A stretch of DNA of 64,000 bases. Origin: an uncultured Roseburia sp. GTDB lineage: Bacteria; Bacillota; Clostridia; Lachnospirales; Lachnospiraceae. Positions 1 to 7,517 of the stretch are shown piece by piece (within the stretch, counting starts at the first letter, position 1; every line of letters begins with the position of its first letter). Location: assembly GCA_944380515.1 (NCBI GenBank), contig CALWHT010000025.1, positions 62,001 to 126,000 of the forward strand, read 5' to 3'. The notes under the pieces are model-generated. The model ran no database searches. It had not been told where the DNA came from and was given only the letters and a program-made list of their open reading frames with translations. A program made the translations under genes and the position numbers.

Positions 1-660
1 CCGCGGGATGAGAACGGCGAACTGGATTTGGAATGTCTGGAGGCCCTTGACGTGGAGCTGTTTAACCATGATATGTGCGAGCTTTTGGCAGGAAAGCGGG
101 TGGAGCTTCCGATTTTTAATTTTAAGACCGGAAAGCGGGAATACAGAAACAGGTTTATGCAGCTGGGGGATGACGATGTGCTTGTCATTGAGGGAATCCA
201 CGGGCTGAACGATAAACTGTCGTATTCTCTGCCAATCGAAAGCAAGTTTAAAATTTATATCAGTGCGCTCACGCAGCTCAATATCGATGAGCACAATTAT
301 CTGCCGACAACGGACGGCAGGATGATCCGGCGTATCGTGAGGGATGCAAGGACAAGAGGCACATCGGCGAGAGAGACGATAGCGATGTGGGACTCGGTAC
401 GGCGGGGCGAGGAAAAATATATTTTCCCGTTCCAGGAAGGCGCGGATGTGATGTTTAATTCCGCACTGATTTACGAGCTCGCGGTGCTGAAAATATATGC
501 CGAGCCGCTGCTGTTTGCCATTGACAAGGATTGCCCGGAATATATGGAGGCGAAACGCCTTTTGAAATTTCTGGATTATTTTCTCCCGATGCCGGGCGAC
601 GGAATCAATCAGAATTCCATTATCCGTGAGTTTATCGGCGGTTCCTGTTTCCATGTGTAG
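1..660 (+). CDS. Uridine kinase-like nucleoside kinase, C-terminal part (5' truncated by window edge)
   Basis: The reading frame is open from base 1 and ends at a TAG at 658-660, so only the last 219 codons are seen. The sequence fits the P-loop uridine kinase/phosphoribulokinase family. Visible are a stretch around EGIHGLND that follows the Walker B region, an RRIVRDARTRG segment typical of clostridial nucleoside kinases, and WDSVRRGEEKYIFPFQE near the phosphate-binding lid. In this family the N-terminus usually carries a TGS/threonyl-tRNA-synthetase-like domain and the P-loop; both would lie upstream. The expected activity is phosphorylation of uridine/cytidine or a related nucleoside in pyrimidine salvage. 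The substrate cannot be told from this fragment. The next element is the rnpB promoter. Confidence 0.8.
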   Translation, partial: PRDENGELDLECLEALDVELFNHDMCELLAGKRVELPIFNFKTGKREYRNRFMQLGDDDVLVIEGIHGLNDKLSYSLPIESKFKIYISALTQLNIDEHNYLPTTDGRMIRRIVRDARTRGTSARETIAMWDSVRRGEEKYIFPFQEGADVMFNSALIYELAVLKIYAEPLLFAIDKDCPEYMEAKRLLKFLDYFLPMPGDGINQNSIIREFIGGSCFHV

Positions 661-704
661 ATGTCTTTGGGTGTATCGAAATGGAAACTCAGGGAAAAAC
701 CCGC

Positions 705-733
705 TTGCTTAATTTCAAAAAACAGTGTATAGT
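705..733 (+). promoter_or_regulatory. Sigma-A promoter of rnpB
   Basis: TTGCTT (705-710), a 17-bp spacer and TATAGT (728-733) lie just upstream of the RNase P RNA. The predicted start near 740 is close to the first paired base of the RNA at 751. Confidence 0.65.
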
Positions 734-750
734 AACCAAGTGTGAATTTT

Positions 751-1108
751 AAGTAGGACAAATAATCGCGGCCCGAATTTCGGGGTGAGGAAAGTCCGGG
801 CTTCACAGGGCAGGATGCCGGATAACGTCCGGCGGAGGCGACTCCAGGGACAGTGCAACAGAAATATACCGCCCCGCGTTTCGGCGCGGGGTAAGGGTGG
901 AAGGGCAGTGTAAGAGACTACCGCCTCTCTGGCAACAGAGGGGGCACATGTAAACCCCATCCGAAGCAAGACCGAACGAAAGCGTTGACGCGGCCCGCCA
1001 GCTTTGGGTAGGTTGCTTGAGGCGGCTGGCGACAGTCGTCCTAGATAGATGATTATTCCGGCTGCGGATTTCCGCAGCCAAGACATAACCCGGCTTATCG
1101 TCCTGCTT
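751..1108 (+). ncRNA. rnpB: RNase P RNA, bacterial type A
   Basis: This is the catalytic RNA of RNase P, which removes the 5' leader of pre-tRNAs. Conserved blocks are visible in the right order: GAGGAAAGTCCGGGC near 787, ACAGTGCAACAGAAATATACC at 850-870, GGGCAGTGTAAGAGACTACCG near 903, AGATAGATGATTA near 1043 and ACATAACCCGGCTTA near 1083. The ends AAGTAGGAC (751-759) and GTCCTGCTT (1100-1108) pair to form helix P1, which sets the boundaries. The length of about 358 nt is normal for the A-type RNA. Overlapping open frames on the minus strand are accidental. Confidence 0.95.
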
Positions 1109-1142
1109 AAAATTTCCACATAAATAATTTCATTTTTGTCAT

Positions 1143-1694
1143 TTATTGAATGGATTTTCCGAGTTCAAAGGCCTTTTGAATTTCAGGTTTCCCTTCAATG
1201 TCACCGATATCTTCGTTACCTCCGGCAAGAACATGTCCGAGGTTTTTCCAACGTAAATGCTCCATCAGATGATCGTAATAGAGAAGAACATCATCAAAGC
1301 CATGACCTTCCGCAGCCATCAAAAGAGCGGAGGTTCTGTCGTGTCCTCTGAGGAGATTTCCATCACCTTCTTCCAATGCAAACAGGCGGTCAATAGCGGT
1401 TCTGATTTGTCCGCTCATGTTCCAGTAATACAGGGGCGTGGCGAGCACGATCACATCGCATTCTTTCACTGCGGGATAGATTTTGTCCATGTCGTCTTTC
1501 TGAACACAGGGATATTCTTTGCTGCTGTGTCCTCCAAAGCATCCCTTACAGCCATGGATGTTCATGCTGTCAAGAAAAAACTCAATCACAGAATTGCCTG
1601 CGCTTTTGGCACCTTTGGTAAATGCCTTGACAAGTGCTGAGGTATTCCCGGTTTTCCGGGGACTTCCGTTCAGTATCACAATTTTCTTACTCAT
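1143..1694 (-). CDS. Flavodoxin-fold NAD(P)H-dependent FMN reductase
   Basis: The 183-residue protein starts MSKKIVILNGSPRKTGNTS, the FMN phosphate-binding loop of the NADPH-dependent FMN reductase/iron-sulfur flavoprotein-like family. The middle holds the cysteine pair CKGCFGG, a CDVIVLATPLYYWNMSGQ strand-loop typical of the family and the segment AIDRLFALE. Such proteins reduce flavin, quinones or other electrophiles in the cytoplasm using NAD(P)H. The gene is divergent from an HxlR regulator across a 144-bp region rich in palindromes. That arrangement is common for HxlR-controlled oxidoreductases of the quinone/aldehyde stress type. The physiological substrate is not known. Confidence 0.85.
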   Translation of the reverse strand: MSKKIVILNGSPRKTGNTSALVKAFTKGAKSAGNSVIEFFLDSMNIHGCKGCFGGHSSKEYPCVQKDDMDKIYPAVKECDVIVLATPLYYWNMSGQIRTAIDRLFALEEGDGNLLRGHDRTSALLMAAEGHGFDDVLLYYDHLMEHLRWKNLGHVLAGGNEDIGDIEGKPEIQKAFELGKSIQ

Positions 1695-1775
1695 AAGATA
1701 TTCCTCCGTTTTCTGAGGGATTGCCTTTTCCCTCTGCTGATATTATAATCATAGCGAGAATGAAACAAAAAACAA

Positions 1776-1825
1776 GTACGTACCTTAAAGTACAATACTT
1801 ACAGGTAAGTTAAATACTTACGTAA
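1776..1825. promoter_or_regulatory. Cluster of palindromes, candidate HxlR operators
   Basis: Three symmetric elements lie in the divergent intergenic region: GTACGTAC (1776-1783), ACTTACAGGTAAGT (1797-1810, perfect 6-bp arms) and TTACGTAA (1818-1825). The TACTT/AAGTA flavour resembles sites described for YodB/HxlR-type repressors. The right-hand element is next to the RBS of the HxlR gene, which would suit autorepression. Operator function is inferred. Confidence 0.5.
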
Positions 1826-1838
1826 AGGAGAGTGTAAT

Positions 1839-2171
1839 ATGAGCAATCGATGTATAACCAACGAATGCCTGAGCAATACCGGTTTTAGCTACACGCTGTC
1901 GTTGATTAACGGAAAATACAAAATGACCATTCTTTATACTTTGATGGAGTTCGGGGTAGTGCGTTTCAATGAGATGAAAAAATACATCGGAGGAATTTCC
2001 TATAAAACGCTCAGCTCCACATTAAAGGAATTGGAAGCGGACCGCCTCGTTCATCGGGAAGAATACCCTCAGATTCCGCCCAAAGTGGAATACAGTCTGA
2101 CAGAGAGGGGAAAATCCCTGATTCCGATTCTCGACGGTATGTGTGAGTGGGGTGATAAAAACAGGTTATAG
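1839..2171 (+). CDS. HxlR-family winged-helix transcriptional regulator
   Basis: This 110-residue protein is of normal HxlR length. It has the N-terminal cysteines C5 and C10 and then the winged-helix core: GKYKMTILYTLMEFGVVRFNEM followed by ISYKTLSSTLKELEADRLVHRE and a wing ending VEYSLTERGKSL (each a family hallmark). Members are dimeric DNA-binding proteins that often sense electrophiles or disulfide stress through an N-terminal cysteine. The divergent flavodoxin-fold reductase is the likely target, with the palindromes between them as operators. The RBS AAAGGAG (1824-1830) is well placed. Effector and regulon are unknown. Confidence 0.9.
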   Translation: MSNRCITNECLSNTGFSYTLSLINGKYKMTILYTLMEFGVVRFNEMKKYIGGISYKTLSSTLKELEADRLVHREEYPQIPPKVEYSLTERGKSLIPILDGMCEWGDKNRL

Positions 2172-2240
2172 AGGATTGCCAAAAGGGAAAATAACGGGTA
2201 TAGTTAAGAGTAGAATATTTGCTGTGTAATGGAGGAAAAA

Positions 2241-3317
2241 ATGGAACAGACATGCTTTGACCGGCTTGCGGAGCTGCTTGGGACGGCACAGAGTCGGAGG
2301 GCGTCCGATGTACGCCTTGTCGGAGGGCAGCAGACCACGATTTGGGTGGACGGCAGAGTAAGAATGTTAGACGGAAGGTCTTTTACCGCGGCGGAATTAT
2401 CAGAGCTGCTGGAGGTTATGCTTGACGAAGAAAGACGGAGCAGGCTTGAAACAGAGGGCGAGGTCGAATTCTCCTGCGACGTGGAGGGTGTCTGCAGAGT
2501 GCGCGGACATGCGTTTCATCAGCAGGGGGGTTATGCGCTCGCGCTGCGTCTGATTCCTTTTGCGGTTCCGGAGGCGGGAAGCCTTTTCCTGCCGCAGAGC
2601 GTGCAGAAGCTTGCGTCATGCGGTCATGGGCTTGTCATTGCGGGAGGAATGGCGGGCAGCGGAGTTACTACCACAATGGCATCCCTGGCCGCTTCCGTGC
2701 TGCGGGAGGGGACAAGGACGGTTCTGACGCTGGAGCGTCCTGTCGAATACCGTTTTCCCGAGAGCGGTGCTCTGGTCATTCAAAGAGAAATCGGGACGGA
2801 CTGCGTATCCTATGCGGCCGCGCTCTCGGCAGCCGTGCGCCAGAAAGCGGATGTAATCATGGTCGGTGAAATTGAGGACGCGGAAACGCTTTTAGCTGCC
2901 ATTGCGGCGGCGGAGAGCGGCTGCCTCGTGTTCGGTGCGGCGCGCGGAGAGAATGCGGTTTCGGTATTGGAGCGTCTTATGGCATTTGTTCCGCCCGCGT
3001 CCGCGCGGCAGATTGGCGGGCGGCTTGCGGCGGTATTGCGCGCGACGGTTGCGCAGCGGCTCCTTCCGGGTGCGGACGGAGACGGGCGTATCGCGGCGTT
3101 TGAGGTGCTGCCGGCGACAGATGCGGTCTGCCGTCTTATACGGGAAGAAAAATTCCAGCAGCTTGCTTCCGTGCTCGAAGCGGGGAAGGAGCCGGGGCTT
3201 TTGTCGATGGACGACGCTGTTTTTGAACTGTACATGAAAAGCAGAATTACCGCGGAGACTGCGGTTGCCTTTGCGTGCAGTCCGGATGAGATGAAGGAAA
3301 AAATCCGGTTATTTTAA
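2241..3317 (+). CDS. PilT/GspE-family ATPase homologue with degenerate Walker A (probably not an ATPase)
   Basis: The 358-residue protein aligns along its length with twitching-motility ATPase PilT: an N-terminal PAS-like domain, SLFLPQSVQKLA, the P-loop region, TLERPVEYRF, an LVIQREIG Asp-box region, DVIMVGEIEDAET, and a C-terminal RIAAFEVLPATDAV. The P-loop reads GMAGSGVTTT, with Val142 where the family has the invariant Lys. The usual GEMRD motif is GEIED, and the TLHT histidine box is replaced by GAARGENA. It is therefore unlikely to hydrolyse ATP in the usual way. No other pilus gene is adjacent. The start at 2241 was chosen because GGAGG (2231-2235) lies 5 nt upstream; an ATG at 2229 overlaps that RBS. 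A regulatory or structural role is possible, as is decay. Confidence 0.75.
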   Translation: MEQTCFDRLAELLGTAQSRRASDVRLVGGQQTTIWVDGRVRMLDGRSFTAAELSELLEVMLDEERRSRLETEGEVEFSCDVEGVCRVRGHAFHQQGGYALALRLIPFAVPEAGSLFLPQSVQKLASCGHGLVIAGGMAGSGVTTTMASLAASVLREGTRTVLTLERPVEYRFPESGALVIQREIGTDCVSYAAALSAAVRQKADVIMVGEIEDAETLLAAIAAAESGCLVFGAARGENAVSVLERLMAFVPPASARQIGGRLAAVLRATVAQRLLPGADGDGRIAAFEVLPATDAVCRLIREEKFQQLASVLEAGKEPGLLSMDDAVFELYMKSRITAETAVAFACSPDEMKEKIRLF

Positions 3318-3362
3318 AATCTTACCAAAATATAAAATGTTTCTTAAAAGACAATAGAAGTG

Positions 3363-3391
3363 TTGACGTTCCGGTTTTTGGGGCTTACCAT
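3363..3391 (+). promoter_or_regulatory. Sigma-A promoter for the zinc-ribbon/DUF5685/DnaJ operon
   Basis: TTGACG (3363-3368), a 17-bp spacer and TACCAT (3386-3391). Transcription would start near 3398, just ahead of a terminator-like hairpin. Confidence 0.5.
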
Positions 3392-3405
3392 AGTTGCATG
3401 GACGG

Positions 3406-3437
3406 AAAAACGGTGCTTGTTTTGGGTGCCGTTTTTT
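3406..3437 (+). terminator. Terminator-like hairpin in the 5' UTR
   Basis: AAAAACGG (3406-3413) pairs with CCGTTTTT (3429-3436) and is followed by a T run. It sits between the predicted start site (about 3398) and the ATG at 3474, so it could attenuate the operon. It could also be leftover termination for the upstream PilT-like gene. Confidence 0.4.
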
Positions 3438-3473
3438 GTATCACAGGACAGAAAGCGAAAGGAAACGGCGGTT

Positions 3474-3869
3474 ATGAGGGAAAAGTTTCAGCATTTTATG
3501 ACGGGAAGATACGGAGCGGATGATCTGTCAAGGGTCTATATCATTGCGACACTGGTGATATTTGTCATCTCGCTGATTTCGGGCTGGGGTATTTTGTATT
3601 GGATTGGACTGGCTCTGATGATTTATGCCTATTGGAGGATGCTTTCACGCAACGTCTCAAAGAGGTATGAGGAAAATCAGAAATATTTGAATGCCAGATA
3701 TCAGGTTGCCGTGAAATGGAACGGCATGAAAAAACGCTGGGCGCAGCGGGGAACATACCGCTTTTACAAATGTCCGCAGTGCAGGCAGATGGTCCGGGTG
3801 CCGCGGGGCAAGGGTAAAATCTGTATTACCTGCCCGAAATGCAGGACAGAATTTATAAAGAAAAGCTGA
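3474..3869 (+). CDS. Small membrane protein with C-terminal zinc ribbon
   Basis: The 131-residue protein starts MREKFQHFMTGRYGADDLSR. It has two close hydrophobic segments (about residues 21-55, YIIATLVIFVISLI and ILYWIGLALMIYAYW) that form a membrane hairpin. A basic stretch follows, then a C-terminal zinc ribbon with CPQC and CPKC knuckles 17 residues apart. The frame is open back to 3360, but the ATG at 3474 is preceded by GAAAGGAAA and begins the conserved part, so the upstream 38 codons were left out. It is the first gene of a tight three-gene set with a DUF5685 protein (16 nt downstream) and a DnaJ-domain protein. Its function is unknown; a membrane-anchored scaffold for the set is only a guess. 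Confidence 0.75.
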   Translation: MREKFQHFMTGRYGADDLSRVYIIATLVIFVISLISGWGILYWIGLALMIYAYWRMLSRNVSKRYEENQKYLNARYQVAVKWNGMKKRWAQRGTYRFYKCPQCRQMVRVPRGKGKICITCPKCRTEFIKKS

Positions 3870-3885
3870 TAAAGGAGACTTTTTT

Positions 3886-4749
3886 GTGTTTGGTTATATC
3901 AATATCAATCAAAAAGAGCTTTCGGAAGAAAACAGAAAGGCATATCAGGCATATTACTGCGGCCTTTGCCGCCGTTTAAAGAAAAATTGCGGGGCAAAGG
4001 GACAGATGCTTTTGAATTACGATATGACATTTCTCGTGGTGCTTTTGACCGGACTGTATGAGCTTTCCAATGAGGAATCGGAGTTTACCTGTGCGATTCA
4101 CCCGACAAAAAAGCAGCGGGCCTGGATAAACGAGGCGACCGATTATGCGGCGGACATGAATCTGGTGCTCGCCTATCATAATCTGATTGATGATTGGAAG
4201 GATGAGAAAGCATATTCCAAAAAGGCATTTGCAAAAATGCTCGATAAAGATTATACTCGTATCATGTCAAAATATCCCAGACAGGTAAAAGCCGTCGAAG
4301 AGTTTATGCAAAAAACGGCGGAGGCGGAGCAGCGGCTTGAGACGAACCTGGATTTAGTTGCCGGTCTTTCCGGGGAGATGCTCGGGGAAGTGTTCTGCTG
4401 GAAGGAGGACGAGTGGTCCAGAGAGCTCAAGACTCTCGGCTTTTACATGGGAAAGTTCATTTTTTTGATGGATGCCTATGAAGACTATGAGGAAGATCTT
4501 CGAAAGAATGCATATAATCCGCTCATTTTTATCAGGGAGGAGCAGGCGCAGGATTTAGACACCTGGTGCAGGCTGCTTTTGACCAGTATGATGTCTGAAT
4601 GTGCAAAGTCCTTTGAGCGGCTGCCGATTCTTCTGCATGCGGATATTCTCAGAAATATCCTGTATTCCGGCGTATGGTCCAAATATGAATACCTGCAGTT
4701 GAAGAAGCGCAGGGCGGAAGAAAAGGCAAAGAGAAAATTACGTAAGTAA
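3886..4749 (+). CDS. DUF5685 family protein
   Basis: The 287-residue protein starts at a GTG with AAAGGAG 9 nt upstream. It matches the DUF5685 family by its opening MFGYININQKELS, the cysteine pair YYCGLCRRLK, the downstream CAIHP and the helical core with AYHNLIDDWKDE and MDAYEDYEEDL. The Asp-rich DDWKDE and DAYEDYEED helices recall the metal-binding helices of all-alpha prenyl-transferase-like folds, although that is only a resemblance. It lies between the zinc-ribbon membrane protein and the DnaJ protein, 16 bp from each, so the three are almost certainly co-transcribed. No biochemical role is known to me. A basic C-terminus (KKRRAEEKAKRK) ends the protein. Confidence 0.8.
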   Translation: MFGYININQKELSEENRKAYQAYYCGLCRRLKKNCGAKGQMLLNYDMTFLVVLLTGLYELSNEESEFTCAIHPTKKQRAWINEATDYAADMNLVLAYHNLIDDWKDEKAYSKKAFAKMLDKDYTRIMSKYPRQVKAVEEFMQKTAEAEQRLETNLDLVAGLSGEMLGEVFCWKEDEWSRELKTLGFYMGKFIFLMDAYEDYEEDLRKNAYNPLIFIREEQAQDLDTWCRLLLTSMMSECAKSFERLPILLHADILRNILYSGVWSKYEYLQLKKRRAEEKAKRKLRK

Positions 4750-4765
4750 TGAGGTTTGATTTATT

Positions 4766-5410
4766 ATGATGGATCCCTATCAGGTGCTCGGCGTGTCGCC
4801 GAACGCCTCCGATGAAGAAATAAAAAAAGCATATCGTACGCTGAGCAGAAAATATCATCCGGATGCCAATGTGAATAATCCGAACAAGGCGCAGGCGGAA
4901 GAAAAATTTAAAGAAGTGCAGCAGGCGTACGACCAGATTATGAAAGAAAAGCAGCAGGGAGGAAGCTACAGCGGAGGCTACGGCTACAACCACACCTCCG
5001 GAGGCGGTTATGGTTATGGCGGCAGCCGCGGCTACAGCCAGAGTGCGGATTCCCCGCAGCTTCAGGCGGCGGCAAATTATATTGCGAACCGCTGCTATGC
5101 GGAGGCCTTGAATGTATTAAACAGTATTCCTTTCGGGGAACGACGCGCGAGATGGTATTATTACAGCGCCCTTGCCAATCAGGGAGCAGGAAATAATATT
5201 ATTGCAAGAGAGCATGCGGCCCGGGCGGTGGAGATGGAGCCCAGCAATATGGAATATCGCCAGTTCCTTCAGCATCTGGAATATGGCGGCACCTGGTATA
5301 CCAATATGGGAAGCAGCTATGACCGTCCGTATTCCAGCGCCGGGAGCTGGTGCTTGAGCATGCTGTTTTTGAATATGCTTTGTAATTGCTGCTGCTTAAG
5401 GCCCTTCTAA
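4766..5410 (+). CDS. DnaJ (J-domain) co-chaperone-like protein with TPR-like segment
   Basis: This is a 214-residue protein. Residues 2-65 form a J domain ([20 protein letters not shown]) with the HPD triad in RKYHPDAN, which stimulates DnaK ATPase. A Gly/Tyr/Ser-rich linker follows, then two TPR-like helical pairs (about 90-170, [19 protein letters not shown] and [15 protein letters not shown]). The tail is hydrophobic and cysteine-rich and ends CNCCCLRPF. There is no Zn-finger or canonical substrate domain, so it is a type III J-protein. Together with the preceding zinc-ribbon and DUF5685 genes it suggests a DnaK-recruiting membrane-linked complex of unknown purpose. Confidence 0.85.
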   Translation: MMDPYQVLGVSPNASDEEIKKAYRTLSRKYHPDANVNNPNKAQAEEKFKEVQQAYDQIMKEKQQGGSYSGGYGYNHTSGGGYGYGGSRGYSQSADSPQLQAAANYIANRCYAEALNVLNSIPFGERRARWYYYSALANQGAGNNIIAREHAARAVEMEPSNMEYRQFLQHLEYGGTWYTNMGSSYDRPYSSAGSWCLSMLFLNMLCNCCCLRPF

Positions 5411-5448
5411 ATGCATGTCCGCCGTGCGGGCGGGACAATGCGAGGGGC

Positions 5449-5886
5449 TTACCGCCGGTTGGGGTTGGTGTATTTCTCCTCACAGTATTTGCAGCGGTAC
5501 ACCTCTTTCCGGGGGTCGGTCAGAATGAAAATCTGGTCGAGCTCCTGCTCAATGGAGGTGATACAGCGGGGATTTTTGCATTTGATGACATTCTTCACCT
5601 GCTTCGGAAGCTGCAGTTCTTTTTTTGCCACAATCTTATCGTTTTTGATTACGTTGACGGTGATATTGTGGTCGATAAAGCCAAGGATATCAAGGTCGAG
5701 CGCCTCAATCGGGCATTCGACCTTTAAAATATCCTTTTTTCCCATCTTATTGCTTTTGGCATTTTTAATGATGGCAACCGTGCAGTCGAGACGGTCCAAT
5801 TTTAAGTCATGGTAAATCTGCAGGCTCATTCCGGCCTGAATATGATCCAATACGAATCCTTCGTGAATTCCACTGATATTTAACAT
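5449..5886 (-). CDS. pyrI: Aspartate carbamoyltransferase regulatory subunit
   Basis: The 145-residue chain binds nucleotide effectors and holds catalytic trimers together in ATCase. The N-terminal allosteric half runs to about residue 95. The C-terminal zinc domain carries four cysteines as CKNPRC...CKYC (CxxxxC and CxxC), as in E. coli PyrI. The start at 5886 (MLNISGIHEGFVLDHIQAG) fits the family and has AGAAAGGA upstream. The open frame extends 19 codons further, into the pyrB-pyrI gap. It lies 37 bp downstream of pyrB and ends convergently to dnaJ. Confidence 0.95.
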   Translation of the reverse strand: MLNISGIHEGFVLDHIQAGMSLQIYHDLKLDRLDCTVAIIKNAKSNKMGKKDILKVECPIEALDLDILGFIDHNITVNVIKNDKIVAKKELQLPKQVKNVIKCKNPRCITSIEQELDQIFILTDPRKEVYRCKYCEEKYTNPNRR

Positions 5887-5923
5887 AACGGCATCCTTTC
5901 TGTAAACATGTTTCAATCCGGTA

Positions 5924-6844
5924 TTATTCCACGGAAATTCCAAGCAGAGTCAGAATCAGCGCCATCCTGACATATACGCCGTACTGTGCCTGCTTGAAGT
6001 AGACAGCCCTGGGGTCATCGTCTACCTCGACGGAAATTTCGTTGACGCGCGGAAGCGGATGGAGCACCAGCATGTCCTCTTTGGCGAGTGAAAGCTTTTC
6101 CCGGGTCAGGATATAAAAATCCTTCAAACGGACATAATCCTCCTCGTTGAAAAAGCGCTCTTTCTGCACACGGGTCATGTAGAGTACGTCAAGCTCCGGA
6201 ATTGCGTCCTCAAGCCGCTCCACCTCAGTGAAGGGAATTTGTTTTGCCTTTAATACATCCTCGCGGATATAGCTTGGAATCTTAAGCTCCTCCGGTGAAA
6301 TCAGTACGAATCGGATGCCGGGGTAGCGGATTAAGGCGTTGATCAGCGAATGGACGGTACGTCCGAATTTTAAATCGCCGCAGAGCCCGATCGTCATATT
6401 GTCAAGGCGCCCTTTTAAAGAGCGGATCGTCAGCAAATCCGTTAACGTCTGTGTCGGATGCTGATGGCCGCCGTCGCCTGCATTGATGACTGGAATACGT
6501 GATTTTTGGGAAGCTACAAGAGGCGCGCCCTCTTTTGGATGGCGCATAGCACAGATATCTGCGTAGCAGGAAATAATTCGAATCGTATCGGAAACACTTT
6601 CACCTTTTGCTGCGGAACTGGAATCCGCGCTGGCAAATCCCAAAACAGAACCGCCGAGATTTAACATGGCGGCTTCAAAGCTGAGTCTGGTTCGTGTACT
6701 TGGTTCGTAGAAACAGGTGGCAAGTTTTTTGCCGTCACACGCATGTGCGTATTTCTCCGGGTGTTTTTCAATGTCGTTGGCGAGATTTAAAAGCTCGTCC
6801 AACTCGTCGACGGAGAGGTCCAACGGGCTCATTAGATGACGCAT
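5924..6844 (-). CDS. pyrB: Aspartate carbamoyltransferase catalytic subunit
   Basis: The 306-residue enzyme makes carbamoyl-aspartate from carbamoyl phosphate and aspartate, the committed step of pyrimidine synthesis. The carbamoyl-phosphate loop [13 protein letters not shown], the HPTQTLTDL motif and the C-terminal [10 protein letters not shown] are all intact. The length is normal. AAGGAGGA lies 5 nt upstream of the ATG. It forms pyrBI with the regulatory subunit. The promoter and a GC-rich hairpin lie within the 100 bp upstream; no PyrR-type antiterminator sequence was recognised. Confidence 0.97.
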   Translation of the reverse strand: MRHLMSPLDLSVDELDELLNLANDIEKHPEKYAHACDGKKLATCFYEPSTRTRLSFEAAMLNLGGSVLGFASADSSSAAKGESVSDTIRIISCYADICAMRHPKEGAPLVASQKSRIPVINAGDGGHQHPTQTLTDLLTIRSLKGRLDNMTIGLCGDLKFGRTVHSLINALIRYPGIRFVLISPEELKIPSYIREDVLKAKQIPFTEVERLEDAIPELDVLYMTRVQKERFFNEEDYVRLKDFYILTREKLSLAKEDMLVLHPLPRVNEISVEVDDDPRAVYFKQAQYGVYVRMALILTLLGISVE

Positions 6845-6872
6845 ATGATTCCTCCTTCATGTATCGCCGCGC

Positions 6873-6888
6873 GGCCGCCGTCGCGGCC
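6873..6888 (-). promoter_or_regulatory. GC hairpin in pyrBI leader
   Basis: GGCCGC-4 nt-GCGGCC is a perfect 6-bp GC stem in the roughly 55-nt leader, close to the predicted start and about 28 nt before the ATG. There is no U-tract, so it is not an obvious terminator; it may affect mRNA stability or initiation. Confidence 0.35.
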
Positions 6889-6906
6889 TGACCCGGCATT
6901 TTTTCT

Positions 6907-6935
6907 ATCATATAATAATCGCCGGGCAATTTCAA
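6907..6935 (-). promoter_or_regulatory. Sigma-A promoter of pyrBI
   Basis: On the minus strand: TTGAAA (6935-6930), a 17-bp spacer, TATGAT (6912-6907). The start would be near 6900. Confidence 0.65.
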
Positions 6936-6947
6936 GACGAAAATACG

Positions 6948-7343
6948 CTAGAGGGAATCTCTGCGGACGAGGATGCGCTCGAACAAAAGACCGGCGGCCA
7001 TCCAGAAAGGCGCATAATCCAGGCGGATGACGCCGTCAATATTGGTTTTCGCATCGCTGTAGTCCCAGGGACATAAGCCGCGCTTTTTTAAAAAAGAACC
7101 GCTTAAATATTCAAAGGAGAAGATACCGAGCGTGTATATTCCGCCGCGCACCAGGGTGGGCAATTCCTTGATTTTTTTATATACGGGGGCGATGACGGCC
7201 GCCATTCCGTAAATCGGGAACATCCATATGGAGGTACGGCCAATCATCCGTTTGTCGTGTTTTAAAAGGGAGCCGGTGGAGGTGAACAGTATTTCCATAC
7301 ACCAGCCGGTCAGGCCGCAAATGAAAAAATCCTTTCCGTACAT
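6948..7343 (-). CDS. Putative membrane protein, CmpB-type (PF06541-like)
   Basis: The 131-residue protein is hydrophobic, with about three to four membrane segments. Its motifs GRTSIWMFPIYGMAAVIAP, an SGSFLKKRG turn and the WDYSDAKTNIDGVIRLDYAP block match the small clostridial family labelled putative ABC-transporter permease CmpB. That family name is weakly founded. No ATPase or partner is next to it; it is flanked by pyrB upstream and a divergent murE. The transported or sensed molecule is unknown. Confidence 0.75.
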   Translation of the reverse strand: MYGKDFFICGLTGWCMEILFTSTGSLLKHDKRMIGRTSIWMFPIYGMAAVIAPVYKKIKELPTLVRGGIYTLGIFSFEYLSGSFLKKRGLCPWDYSDAKTNIDGVIRLDYAPFWMAAGLLFERILVRRDSL

Positions 7344-7460
7344 TCCTTTTTTCCTTTCTCAAACGCGGGTAAAAAGCTTTCGCGCGTGTTTTTTCTTATC
7401 CTAAGATTCCCCAAAAACACCGAAAAATATGTATTTTTTCTAAAATAAAAGGGGGATAAC

Positions 7461-7489
7461 TTGTAAAAAACAAGCATCTGTCATATAAT
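7461..7489 (+). promoter_or_regulatory. Strong sigma-A promoter upstream of murE (first copy)
   Basis: TTGTAA (7461-7466), a 17-bp spacer and a perfect TATAAT (7484-7489). An inverted repeat CTTGT-5-ACAAG (7460-7474) overlaps the -35 and could be an operator. The promoter likely drives the murE-priA-def-fmt run. Confidence 0.7.
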
Positions 7490-7517
7490 AAAAACAAGTG
7501 TATTCTAAGGGAGCAGA

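Noticed and set aside
715-1119. Open frames (134 and 92 aa) on the minus strand across 715-1119
   Set aside because: They lie entirely on the RNase P RNA and arise from its GC-rich conserved structure; no RBS and no recognisable protein.
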